Shown: positions 51,501-61,533 of the stretch, one piece after another
Layout of the letters: every line of letters begins with the position of its first letter
How positions within the stretch are numbered: the stretch's first letter is position 1
Assembly: GCA_950022655.1 (NCBI GenBank)
Contig: OX465579.1
Coordinates: 140,253,118 to 140,317,117, forward strand
Origin: Alentia gelatinosa
Taxonomy: Eukaryota > Annelida > Polychaeta > Phyllodocida > Polynoidae
DNA length: 64,000 bases
Direction of reading: 5' to 3'
Notes under the pieces: model-generated
Database searches by the model: none
The model's input: the letters and a program-made list of their open reading frames with translations, nothing else
Told to the model about the DNA's origin: nothing
Translations under genes and position numbers: made by a program

Positions 51501-52900
51501 GTCAATGGGTGTCAACGGGAAACTTTGCACGTAGATTTTTTGCTTGATAGTGATTTGTGAGGAACTTGATGACAAAAGTCCCTGTGTGTAGGAGATGTAG
51601 GATATAATGCACATTGGAAGGTACACAATGCATAATAAGTTATCCAACAGTGTTATTTGAAAAAACATAAAGCATCATAAAAGATACAACCCATACAGTG
51701 GCAATCAAGTATTCTCCTTATTCTCATGTGCAACATCGTGTGAAGCAAACCTCCTCCCCCTTTTCATGGATGCGTCCCTGGTTTAAAAACGTTCACTGGT
51801 CGGACATAAAAGTATGACTGTCTTCTCCAAGGTTCAGGCCGCTCACAAGTAAGCCTAAACAAGCGATAAGACGACTGCCTACTTGTGTATGTGCCATCCT
51901 CGCATACCAGCTTGGTTACGCATAAATTCTGCTCCTGGATAGTGAAACTTAGGTTGTTCCTTTTTGGTCTCCAGAATGAGAGTAACAAGGATGAGGGATA
52001 GAAAATGAGAAGGGAATAAGGGCAACATTTTCAAACATGGGAGAGAATAAAACTATTTTATGGGTCCCATGTCGTCTCACCTGACCCCTGCTCCTTTCAG
52101 CTTCTGGGACCCCATATTTGCCCCCGCATCTGAAGGGTTTTGATAAGGATTATGGAAGGCTTCTTTAAATTTGCCAAAGTGTATTAATTTGTTTGTCATG
52201 ATTAACATACCCTTCTATTTACAGTGTTGTAGAACACATGTATACCTTTAACAGAAGGGTAGGGTCACCTTTTTGGTTTCTAATATAGTAATAAATATGT
52301 TATGAAATCGATATTCTTAAAGACTGGCTCTAAAACAGTAAAAACTATTTATTTTCTTACAAATAGGCCCTATGGCTCTCCATCAGAATGTTAGATAGAA
52401 TTGAAGAAAGCAATGTTTTCAGCACATTTCCTATATCAATTGAGCATATGCAACAAGTCTATACTATCTATTGGGTGGGGAGAGATTGGACGAAATGTTA
52501 TGTTTGGGCTGATTTGCCAGGGACGCTTTCCATAGATTATACTGTCTTCTTGTAGGTATATTCAAAATTGTTTGCTCTGCAGCTGCATCAGGAAACCACC
52601 ATAGATATAGTGAAAATATGATTTAAAATCCCTTGCAGAAAATCATTGCCATTCGCAGTTTTTCACCTTTGCGTCCATCGTATGCTTTATGTTCCAGGAT
52701 AGAATATAGCTCTGCAGAAGTAGCGAAACCCGGAAGAGTGACTTTGGTTGATTGAGTTCTGTAGAATTCCTAAATTTTCTTTGAATAAAAAAACAGTCAT
52801 ATTCTCTCATATCTACCAGACAACTCCTAACCTGTCGTAAAGAACTTTTTTTATCCGCTAACCCCTAACGTGTCGCTGATGTCAACAAGGAAAATGCTAT
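48600..52900. other. AT-rich non-coding stretch
   Basis: Short unsupported frames only. A small 12-bp tandem repeat (GTGTTTCTAAAG twice) lies near 50801-50825. No classifiable element. Confidence 0.5.
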
Positions 52901-52908
52901 CACAGAGA

Positions 52909-53003
52909 AAACCTATGAAAGTCTAGGGTCAGAGCTCGTATCTCGATTCAAATCGATTGAAGCGAGATGGGATCGAGCTCTGACTCTAAACTTGAATAGA
53001 TTT
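52909..53003. repeat. Inverted repeat with 30-bp arms around AGAGCTCG
   Basis: The arm at 52909-52938 pairs with 52974-53003 with a few mismatches. The innermost TCAGAGCTCG and its complement are exact. The loop contains a second CGATT-rich pairing segment. It directly abuts the next inverted repeat, and the two may be one composite foldback element. Confidence 0.6.
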
Positions 53004-53007
53004 CAGA

Positions 53008-53150
53008 ATTTATCTCACCCTTCACATTGACTAATGGGCTAACATTTGTGACATAATCCCCCATTGGATAATTTTTCGAAATCCTCAATGGGTGATACGA
53101 GTTTCAAATGTTAAGTCTATGGGGGTAAAAATACCTGGGGTGAGATAAAT
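53008..53150. mobile_element. MITE/foldback-like inverted repeat with ~60-bp arms
   Basis: ATTTATCTCACCC at 53008-53020 pairs with GGGGTGAGATAAAT at 53137-53150. Imperfect pairing continues inward (CTAACATTTGTGAC with GTTTCAAATGTTAAG) to CCCATTG/CAATGGG near 53061 and 53086. Total length is about 143 bp with no coding capacity. It is followed immediately by a 33-bp tandem duplication. Confidence 0.6.
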
Positions 53151-53213
53151 GATAATTTTTAAAGATGTCAATTTACGATGAATGATAATTTTTAAAGATG
53201 TCAATTTACGATG
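53149..53213. repeat. 33-bp tandem duplication, two copies
   Basis: ATGATAATTTTTAAAGATGT and the rest of a 33-bp unit (53149-53181) is repeated from 53182, identical through 53213. The first copy begins at the last bases of the preceding inverted-repeat element. It is a recent local duplication, by slippage or by an insertion/excision event. Confidence 0.85.
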
Positions 53214-53757
53214 CCTCCGCCTGTGTACACGTCTATGACGGAAATCTATCTGCTATTTGGGCGACGGTGTGTCATAAACTGAAGGTGTGTCAAAGGGTAG
53301 ATTTATCAAACTTCAGTTTGTTTCTTTGTATTGCCATTACTGCATATGACATGGGGGACATAAATACCTTTTTGTCTTTCGTCGTCCATTTTGTTCTGAT
53401 TATTAAGAAATGTCATATTCAATTAATACAATTCAAAGCCACCTATTTAGAAAGGTGATATTCAACCCTGGCATAAAGCAGTTGTTAATGACATTTTAAA
53501 TTCCTTATCATGATGCTATTTGATAGACACCTTTATGAAAAATATGTTGAATTAATTACTGGGCCCATATATTTCCAGATAAAAGAATACCAATGAAGTG
53601 CATTTTTTCCTGTTTTAGAAAATATCTACATTCCAATTATTCTATTGAGAAAACTAAATATCTAGTAGCAATTCTTCCTGATATGGCGGGATTTGTTGGT
53701 TTTTTTACGATGAAAATCATTAAAAATGTAGAGAATGCATTTCAAAAAGGGTGTTGA

Positions 53758-53778
53758 CCCCCCCCCCCCCCCCCCCCC
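53758..53778. repeat. C21 homopolymer
   Basis: Twenty-one consecutive C residues, then T and five more C. The exact length is likely to be polymorphic or uncertain in an assembly. Confidence 0.95.
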
Positions 53779-53888
53779 TCCCCCTTTCCCTACCATTTCC
53801 TGATCGCGCGACTAGACTTATACTCAACAAATTCATATTTTGTTTTCCCCCAGGAGTTCCGGAGCTTTTCGCCTGGATGCGCAAATAC

Positions 53889-53972
53889 GGTATCTTCCTA
53901 TTCATAAGATCACATTACGGTATCTTCCAATTCATAAGATCACATGGTATCTTCCAATTCATAAGATCACAC
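53889..53972. repeat. Minisatellite, three 27-30 bp units
   Basis: Units start with GGTATCTTCC at 53889, 53919 and 53946, and each continues through ATTCATAAGATCACA. The second and third are almost identical. Translation of the run gives a repeated FIRSH peptide, which is an artefact. Confidence 0.85.
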
Positions 53973-54810
53973 CCAGTTAGTGAATATCTATCTTCTTAGT
54001 ACAACCTGGATAGTACTTGTGTTGCCGCTCATTGCCACTGGAGTCTTCAATTGAAGTGGTTATCTTGCATATTCATCTTGATTAACTTCATCTTGGATAT
54101 CATCTTAACGAAAAAGAGATCCACGAGTTTAATAAGCATCAATAAAGAAATTGAAAAAGAAATTATGCTCTTATCACAGTGAAATGCTCCAAGAAGCAAA
54201 TAACACACAATTACAAGATACACACATACAAAATACTTACCCAAAAAGGGAGAGGGGTGCGGGGCATTCCTCAGTAATTCTTAGTACAGAGGGCTTACAT
54301 AAATTTCATTGGCTTTCAGAATATTTCCTTTCAGTTTTTTCTTGACATTGTCCTTATTAGGACAGTGTTATAATTCAATTCGAGGAGTATTCCCCAACTG
54401 TGCTCCTGTTTAAAGTGGTAATTTCCCATAAAATTATCCATTAAGTAATTTAGTTTCACTTTGTTAGAGGACCGTGTGTACGTAGTAGTACCCTTCTAGA
54501 ATCCAGATAGGAATTTCATGGTCATGACTGAGCAGGTCCTTTCCGACATACATAAAATACATAACTAGCCTCCTTACTTTCTTAATTTTGAGTCCCCTTA
54601 TCTATGTAAGCCACTTTAATACAGTCCTTTATCAGGGAGCTGCCCCTGCCGTTCCTTCAAAACTGCGGCTATAGCATTGGATGTTTGCCTCTCTTGAAAG
54701 TTACTCTGTGTGTTGGTGTCCTCGTTTCTACAGTAGGCCTCTGCCTGCAACTGAGAATCCACGAATCGCTCAATCTCGCTCGATCGCAGCGCCATCCGTA
54801 CATGGTAATA

Positions 54811-54826
54811 CCACTAGGTGGCAGCA
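54811..54826 (+). promoter_or_regulatory. CTCF core motif
   Basis: CCACTAGGTGGCAGCA matches every position of the core CTCF consensus (CCASYAGRKGGCRS). A second imperfect match on the other strand (GCGCCATCC) lies about 20 bp upstream. CTCF is a bilaterian architectural and insulator protein. Occupancy cannot be judged from sequence. Confidence 0.5.
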
Positions 54827-54829
54827 CCT

Positions 54830-55960
54830 CTCAGACTCTTCTTTACGATAGCATCAGACAATAGAGCTTAGAAATCTAAGTTACCTGCATGTGTGACTGG
54901 AGAAGAAAAAGCAAAGGGCTGACTGGATAAGGAAAAGCACAGGGATTCCGCATATGCCTTTATATAGTGATGAGGAGGTTTCTAACGAATGTAGAACTTG
55001 AAGTTATTAAATGTTCCTCCATCTTACCCATATCGTCCTTTTACCCAGACCTCCCAACAAATGTAGAAGATACTGTAACAATTCATCATTTTAGTGTTCA
55101 ATCTAGAAATACTACTTACCTAGTGTTTACCATGCTGGTAGAATTATTATCATAAAGTATCAATTGAGAGGGGAATGATAAAGGGAGCTTCAAAGAAGCT
55201 GTGATGATGCACTGAATCAGAAACTGCTATGATGAGTTATGAACCACTTACTATTTTACAGATTATTTTACACATTAACCTTTCCTATGCCAGCTTTGAC
55301 CCAGTACAATTTTATGAAAAGTTATTTTTTCCTAGACTGCCTTTTCTGAATTGTGTATTGGACATCTGAGTCATAGGTACAAGTTGATTGCAGAATGTAG
55401 ACATGGGGTCTTTGTGGTAACCTGCAGTAAAACAAGCGATCTCGATGGTACAGGGATAACCCCAGGGCATTCTTTCATAAAATTTTTGACTGACTGTCAG
55501 TGGGATTGACAACACAAACCCATCCACACAAACTACACACACAGATGTCAAACAAGATCATATATGTTGACACAAAATAAATTCACAAGTAGGTAAACCC
55601 CTTTACCTACCCAAACAAGTCCGAAATGTATCTGATGAGCCAGAAGATGTCGAAACTGCATATATTTTACAAGCTAAGTCCATATCCAACGTAGTCTTTT
55701 AAACATACATTTCATCATTGGGAATACATCAAAATATATATTACTTCTGCACCTCTTAACACATTTTTCTTTCATCAATTGTAACAAGAATTTCCACCTC
55801 AGATGTGATGTTGTTTTTACAAATTTAATGAAAAAATTGATTAAAATGTTGGAAACACAAGGATTCCTAGCAGTAGCAGCCATGTTGGGAACACACATAT
55901 CCTGCTAATCCTGCTCAGTTTATCATAACGAGATCGACACTATTGATATATATTTGAATA
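54830..55960. other. AT-rich non-coding stretch
   Basis: Only short unsupported frames. A hairpin GTAGGTAAA-CCCC-TTTACCTAC is at 55589-55610. No recognised gene. Confidence 0.5.
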
Positions 55961-55969
55961 ATAATTCTA

Positions 55970-57190
55970 TTAATAGCTTTATGCTTAAAAGATATAAGTA
56001 ATTTTTAATTATTTAGTGATTGTTTCTATCATAATTTTCTTCAAGATACTTTTAAATTCAGGGTATGTTGGTATTTCTCTTACTGATACTGGTTGGTTGT
56101 TCCGAAATACCCCTCCAGTATACTCGATTCTGTTCACATATGCTTGTATGTTGGGTTGTACAATTCTCAAAACGGGAGCTCTATTGAGTCTGGTTCCAAG
56201 GGCACACATATCTAGATATCTATTATCTCTTGTTCATAGATACATAAAATTTCTTAGATGTTACTTTCGTCTTTCACTCAAATACAGTATTTTCGTCCAT
56301 TTGTGTAGTTTTACAACACTTGTATAATGGTCCACTCTTAAAACAATTTTTGAACATTGGTTTTGAGCATGTTGCAATTTATCTAAGATATACTTTGGGG
56401 CATTATAATACAATAGATCCCGATAATCAAAGTATGGCATAATAAAATTTGTAATACTTTTAACGTCATATATTTTGTTTTCAGTGCATTAATTGATAAT
56501 TCATTTTGTTCTGACCATAACTCAAACTTATCTAAAGCAATTTGCAATTTTTCTTGAATCTGACCTTTGGTTGTGCCCTCAGTATATATTACAGTATTGT
56601 CTGCGGAGAGTTTGATATTCACATCAGAGATACTTGCGATAACATCGTTCACAAACAATAAAAATAGAGTAGGCCCCAAATTAGAGCCTTGTGGGACACC
56701 ACAGACCACACTATCCTCAGCAGAGATCGTACTATTAACTTTAGTTTTTTTGTGTTCTGTTTTCTAAATAGTTTTCCAATAACATCAATTTTTGTTTATA
56801 ATTCCGTAATCTGATGGTCCTTTTATATGGATAGTGTGGTCCACGGTGTCAAAGGCCTTCTTCAGATCAATAAAAACAGTGCCCACTGCCCTACCAACAT
56901 TCATAGATATTAGGATTCATCGGTAAAACCTGCAACCGTCTTTATGGTTGAAAAAACCTTACGAAACCCTCCTTGAGCATCAGTCAAGATTTTATGCATA
57001 TTGTTATGTTCTAATAAATTTTTATTCATAATTTTTTCTAGCAACTTAGCCTGAAGAGGTAGTACTGAAATGGACCTGAGGTTCGCACAGTCGGCAGGGT
57101 CACCGACTTTAGGAATGGGGATCACCACAGCTTTTCCCCATGATTTTGGGATTTTTCCTGTTTCAAATATTTTGGTTAGTGCTCAATTAG
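55970..57190 (-). pseudogene. Decayed LINE reverse-transcriptase fragment, internally deleted
   Basis: Read on the reverse strand from about 57190, the fragment gives TGKIPKSWGKAVVIPIPK, ANLRSISVLPLQAKLLEKI and AQGGFRKVFSTIKTVAGF. It continues through motif A (VFIDLKKAFDTVDH near 56830-56870), motif B (CGVPQGSNLGPTLFLLFVND near 56650-56700) and a damaged motif C (ADNTVIY for expected ADDTVIY). After KTKYM (about 56470) it jumps directly to FIMPYFDYRDLLYYNAPKYI, so roughly 100 residues are missing. It then runs to a C-terminal tail PVSVREIPTYPEFKSILKK (about 56030-56100). Several frameshifts and stops, plus the Asp-to-Asn change, make it dead. It belongs to the CR1/L2/Jockey class but to a different family from the LINE at 5600-8860. 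Confidence 0.85.
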
Positions 57191-57262
57191 TTTCTACCAA
57201 AGAAACAGTCTTAAGGGAGCGTTCATTATTTATAGTATGGGGGTGTAGGTTTTGCTCTGCAA

Positions 57263-57410
57263 ATCCTCCAAAATGAATCCCCCCGCGGGAATACACCAAA
57301 ATAAACCGCTCCCCTTCAGAAATACCTCTAAATAAAGCGTCCCCCTGCCCCAGGCAAATACCCTGATATACATCCCCCTACCTCTAGGCAATAGCCTTAA
57401 ATCGATTCTT
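57263..57410. repeat. Degenerate ~30-bp C-rich repeat
   Basis: Four loosely similar units of about 27-34 bp each have a form like AAATAAAGCGTCCCCCTGCC followed by AAATACC. The run of C clusters separated by AAATA is distinctive. It may be the remains of a DNA-transposon end or a minisatellite. Confidence 0.4.
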
Positions 57411-57437
57411 TACCATATACACATATATATACACATA

Positions 57438-57830
57438 CAGTAAAATCCCGCTTAAGTGGACACCTTTTGTTCCTGGCCAAAGTGTCCACTTACGCAGGGT
57501 GTCCGTTAAGGCAAGGTTCTCACGTTTTCCCCGGGCCAATATTCAAGTAGTATATACTGATATTTAGGGGAGTTAGAGGGAATGGTAGATCTGGAATCCA
57601 GTTTTCAATACCTTAATTGGATCCGAAGTTATTGAACTTTGAATTATAAGATTATTTTCTATGAATATTTTCAAACACACTCATAAAACACAGATTGATC
57701 TATTTTGGGTAGGGTGTCCATTGGAGGTGTCCGCTTATGCGGGGTTTTAGGCCTTTTCGTAACGAAATAACTGTCTACTTACGCGGGGTGTCCACTTACC
57801 CGAGGTGTCCGCATATGTGGGGTTGAATTA
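57438..57830. mobile_element. Non-autonomous Tigger/pogo-like DNA transposon (decayed)
   Basis: The left end, after a TA dinucleotide (57436-57437), reads CAGTAAAATCCCGCTTAAGT and continues GGACACC. Complementary ends GTGTCCGCTTATGCGGGGTT and GTGTCCGCATATGTGGGGTT occur at about 57731-57750 and 57806-57825. Copies of GTGTCCACTTACGC recur inside. Ends of the type CAGTA-AACCCCGCTTAA-GTGGACACC and TA insertion are characteristic of Tigger/pogo (Tc1-mariner group) elements. There is no transposase. Two alternative right ends suggest a duplicated or nested end. A further TACGCTGGGTGTCTC lies near 57881-57895. Confidence 0.6.
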
Positions 57831-57899
57831 AACATCTAATAGAGGGAATAATTTCCGTTCAGAGCAAAAGTGCCTGCTTACGCTGGGTGTCTCAGTCTC

Positions 57900-60020
57900 C
57901 GATAATTTCCCCCCTTTGCAAAAATCTCAGAGTAGAATACTGAAATTGAGCTTTCCCATACTTGAAAGAAAATGGGGGATCTGATTTATATGGAAGGACA
58001 CACCCAGTACATAGTCTCAGACATGCTCCCTTTCACAACATACATAGTCTCTGACTTGCAGGTTTTCCCCATGTGAATGCCTTGCCTGACGCCCCAGTGC
58101 CCATGGCTAGCACCCAGTGCAGGATACTTAATCACTGGTGCAGGGACTTTTTCCATGTGAATGTGTATAAGAGCACACCAATGACACTAGAGGATCCTCA
58201 TTACCAGTGGGGGGTACGCCAGTCTCACAAAAGTCCAAGACTAAAGCAAAGCCCATTTTTACTTTCATAACATTGGTGCCAACCTTTCACTCCAAACCCA
58301 ATAACTATATCAAGTTGGTCTTCGATTATTTGAAAATATGACAATTCTAATGAGCTTAGTACAGAGAATATTCTTACATTGATACATCTTTTGAAATATC
58401 AAAGTACAGTTAAATATTCTGCAGGCATTTTTGGGATTACCGATTGCCATGCTCAAGAAGGGATATCCCAATATTTGGCTCCAGAGCACAGGAAAAGCCT
58501 TGTCTTGACAGGTACAATGCCATCACGTCTGCCTTGCCTTTACAGTCTATTACAGATGCTAGATGAATGTTCAGCTGGCTCTTGTTACCATTTACAATCA
58601 AACCAATACTGCCAACTGAATCAACCAGTTTTTGTCAGATCCCTGCAAACAGTGACCACACAATGACAGTTGACATTATCTTTCCTCATGTGTTGTCAGT
58701 CAGTATACTACAAGCATGTGTAGCAAAGGCCAGTCACTGTTACCAATGTCATCAAATTTATGGACACCAATAGAACACCTCTTTTATACTAACCTTAAAT
58801 CCATCATAGTTCTATTACAAAATTTGTTTTTATCAAAGTAGGGCCAGTAGCTGTCTTACTAATGTAGAAATACACATAGTTATTACTGAAAGTGCCATAA
58901 AAGATGTTGCAAAGGTTAGAAAATCACTGGTTCTGATACCAGTTACTATATGGGCAGAATGCAGGTTTTGTTGTTTTCTGAGGATGTCATGACAGTTAAC
59001 TGATGCACTCTCATAGTAAATTTTTTGTTAAGTTTGTGGTCATGAAGGACATCTGCTAGCAAAATAAGGGTCATGAATAAGCAATTGAAGGTATTATCTC
59101 TTGGATAACATTACTGTGGTGATCTGGGAGATTATTGATTGAATTTCATCAAAATATACATTCATCACAGCAACTGTCATTTACCTTACATTTTCTTCAG
59201 GCAGCTGTTGTGTTATAAGGGTTTATTTGTTGAAACTATATACCTTTATGGTAACATTACAGATTACTCAGGACATAAATGACAATACAAGGACCTGCAA
59301 AAACCCTGTTAGAGTCTCTGCCTCAATAGACCAACAATTTTGCTGCTAACTTTAGTATGATAATCATTGAAAACCATTACAATGAACATTTTCTCAGAAA
59401 AGCTCTTGCATGGTATATCACTGGAAGTCTTAGTATGATGGACCCCCACACTACAGCCATGGCACTGCAGGTGTTATTAAATTTGTTTTTAAATTGCCAC
59501 TTTATTTAAGAAGGATTGGCTCGGGCCTATACCCTGCTCCATGGCCACTGCTCTGTCAGACACAGTGTTTAGGTAATTCATTTGTTGATAGGTTCACCAT
59601 TTTAGGTGCCAAAGCACTAGGTTAGCCAATTAGAGGACACCTTGGGCTTCACTTTAGTGCAAGTACAAAATCTCTATGACCAGAACAACTTGATCAAGCA
59701 CCAATTTGAAAAACAGAAAAGCTCTTCTCACAAAAATGAATAAATTAAACATATAAGTACCTATGCCATTACAAATAGCATGTACATAGAGGATTAATTT
59801 GATGTATGATATGACATAGATTGATAGATGTACATGACCAACATCTTGAAATATCTACACTGACAAACTGAATTCATCAATTCTCTGATCCAGCTGGGGA
59901 CTTCATTTCCAAATAGATTATGCAAATGAGCTGTCCAAATTCCTATTTGCAAGTGAAAGATATGCTTTGTTTTATATGACATGATCTAGATTGGATAGGA
60001 GTATTGTTGGAGTGTTTTTT
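57900..60020. other. Non-coding stretch between transposons
   Basis: No convincing gene. The longest frame (58379-58666, 95 codons) has no recognisable motif. Near-duplicate short phrases occur at about 58010/58045 (ACATAGTCTC) and 58070/58157 (CATGTGAATG), suggesting local duplication. Confidence 0.5.
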
Positions 60021-60300
60021 TGCAAACTTTATGCAGAATTCTTGCAAGACGTTCGATCAGGTTGAGCGACTGCTGGTATGTTGGTAGGTTTGGGGAATCC
60101 GATGTGCAGATTCATGAATTATTCATCTTACCTTGTTAGCCCTCCCCTGATAGGTCAATCCAGTCACATGGGTTGATCTGGTTACTCCCATTGGTGCAGA
60201 TTCCAGACAAAGAGAGGCGGGAAAATGCTGTGACCAATGAAAATGTCCCTACTATGGGGAAGTGCCCATGGCAGGGTGCCAGTCCCATATTGTTATGGGC

Positions 60301-60316
60301 TGCTGCCATCTGGTGG
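60301..60316 (-). promoter_or_regulatory. CTCF core motif inside the PLE 3' region
   Basis: The reverse strand reads CCACCAGATGGCAGCA, matching every position of the core consensus CCASYAGRKGGCRS. It points towards the + strand site at 54811, so the pair is convergent. It lies in the transcribed 3' region of the Penelope-like element, so other copies could spread the same motif. Confidence 0.5.
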
Positions 60317-60738
60317 CTATTTTCATATTAGTTCTCCACCCCTGTCCAGGTGGCCAGAGTGGGGATATGGTCTTTTTGAGAGAGAGTGGGGATTGTTTCT
60401 GTATCATGAGGTAGGTTGTATCTGTTTCTCACCATACCAGCAGTTTCGATTCTCGATAATCTCATTCAGGCTATTATTGGCTGATCTTTTGTGGGGCCCA
60501 GAGATGGTCTGGGGCAGATTGGCTTCACCACACCTGTGCTAGGTGCGGTTCATCAGGTATTACTCTACCCACATTGTGTGTCGCTGTGTGGACATCGGGA
60601 TGTGGATGAAATCTTTGTGATATAATCCTTTTCTGCGTCTCGAAGAGGCTCTATACCGCTTCCCCTTGGGGGTGTGGGAGGGGGGCTTTTGACTTCTGAG
60701 TTAGAAAAAAAAAAATTGATGTGGCGTTGGGGGTCCCG

Positions 60739-61533
60739 TTATCCGTACCTACTGTCCATTGTGTTTAGACCCAATGGCGCCTGTGTTTTCATTCGGTGGA
60801 TACAATTGTATTCCACTTTCAGTCTCAGGTCTTGCGCCCGTTTACTGTCGGGGTGTTTGTGGATGAAGTCTATGATGGTAAACTCCACATCCTGGGTTCC
60901 AAGGTGGTGCATTTGGTTGAAATGTTTTGGTACATCACTGATTTTGCTTTTGGTCTCGATGGACCTCAAGTGCTCCCTCATGCATTCTTTGATTTTTCGT
61001 TTTGTCTGGCCTATATACTGTGCTTTACAGGTTTTGCAGGTTATGCAATATACCACGTTCGAGCTGTTGCATGTGACGTTGTATTTGGCATTGTGGTCCC
61101 GTCCTGTGGTTTTGCACTTTATTTTGTCAGTTTTCGTGAGTATTCCACAATATTTGCAGCATTTTTTCTTGCAGGTATTGCGGTTGTTGTCTTTTTCCTT
61201 TCCCTTTTTGTCGGGGTGGAAGACTGTGTGGGCTCGGACCAAGTGGTCTTTCAAGTTTTTTGGTCTCTTATAGCCCTTCATGAGTCTCGTTTCGAACAGG
61301 CTCTTCGTGGTTGCTGATTTCCCTAGAATCTCCCAATTGTTTTCCACAATCTTGGGAAGTGTTCTGTCATTTTGTCTGAATGTGCTGATGAGGTATGTTT
61401 TTTCCTCGTCAGTGTTTTCAGTCTTTTTCCTACTTTGTAGGATGTCATGTCTTTCTCTTTCGTTAACTCGTTGTTGGCAGTCAAGTAGGACATCCTCTGG
61501 GTAGCCCCTTTCTCTGAATTCATCCAGAGGCAT
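60739..61533 (-). CDS. PLE GIY-YIG endonuclease
   Basis: This 264-residue frame forms the C-terminal part of the element's polyprotein and would nick target DNA. Residues 1-20 (EFRERGYPEDVLL) and 90-102 (RPKNLKDHLVRAH) match the linker region usual in PLEs. A Cys-rich zinc-knuckle-like segment (CKKKCCKYCG, 121-130) follows. The GIY-YIG domain has VVYCITC (160-166) and YIG (173-175), then the MREH segment with Arg186 and His188, and a C-terminal Glu241 and Asn257. These are the expected catalytic positions, so it may be active. The frame overlaps the RT frame by 14 nt in +1, and PLEs normally encode both in one frame. The overlap is therefore probably a frameshift mutation, though programmed shifting cannot be excluded. 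Confidence 0.88.
   Translation of the reverse strand: MPLDEFRERGYPEDVLLDCQQRVNERERHDILQSRKKTENTDEEKTYLISTFRQNDRTLPKIVENNWEILGKSATTKSLFETRLMKGYKRPKNLKDHLVRAHTVFHPDKKGKEKDNNRNTCKKKCCKYCGILTKTDKIKCKTTGRDHNAKYNVTCNSSNVVYCITCKTCKAQYIGQTKRKIKECMREHLRSIETKSKISDVPKHFNQMHHLGTQDVEFTIIDFIHKHPDSKRAQDLRLKVEYNCIHRMKTQAPLGLNTMDSRYG

Noticed and set aside
53751..53999. Proline-rich protein with FIRSH repeats
   Set aside because: Translation of the C21 tract and the adjacent minisatellite.
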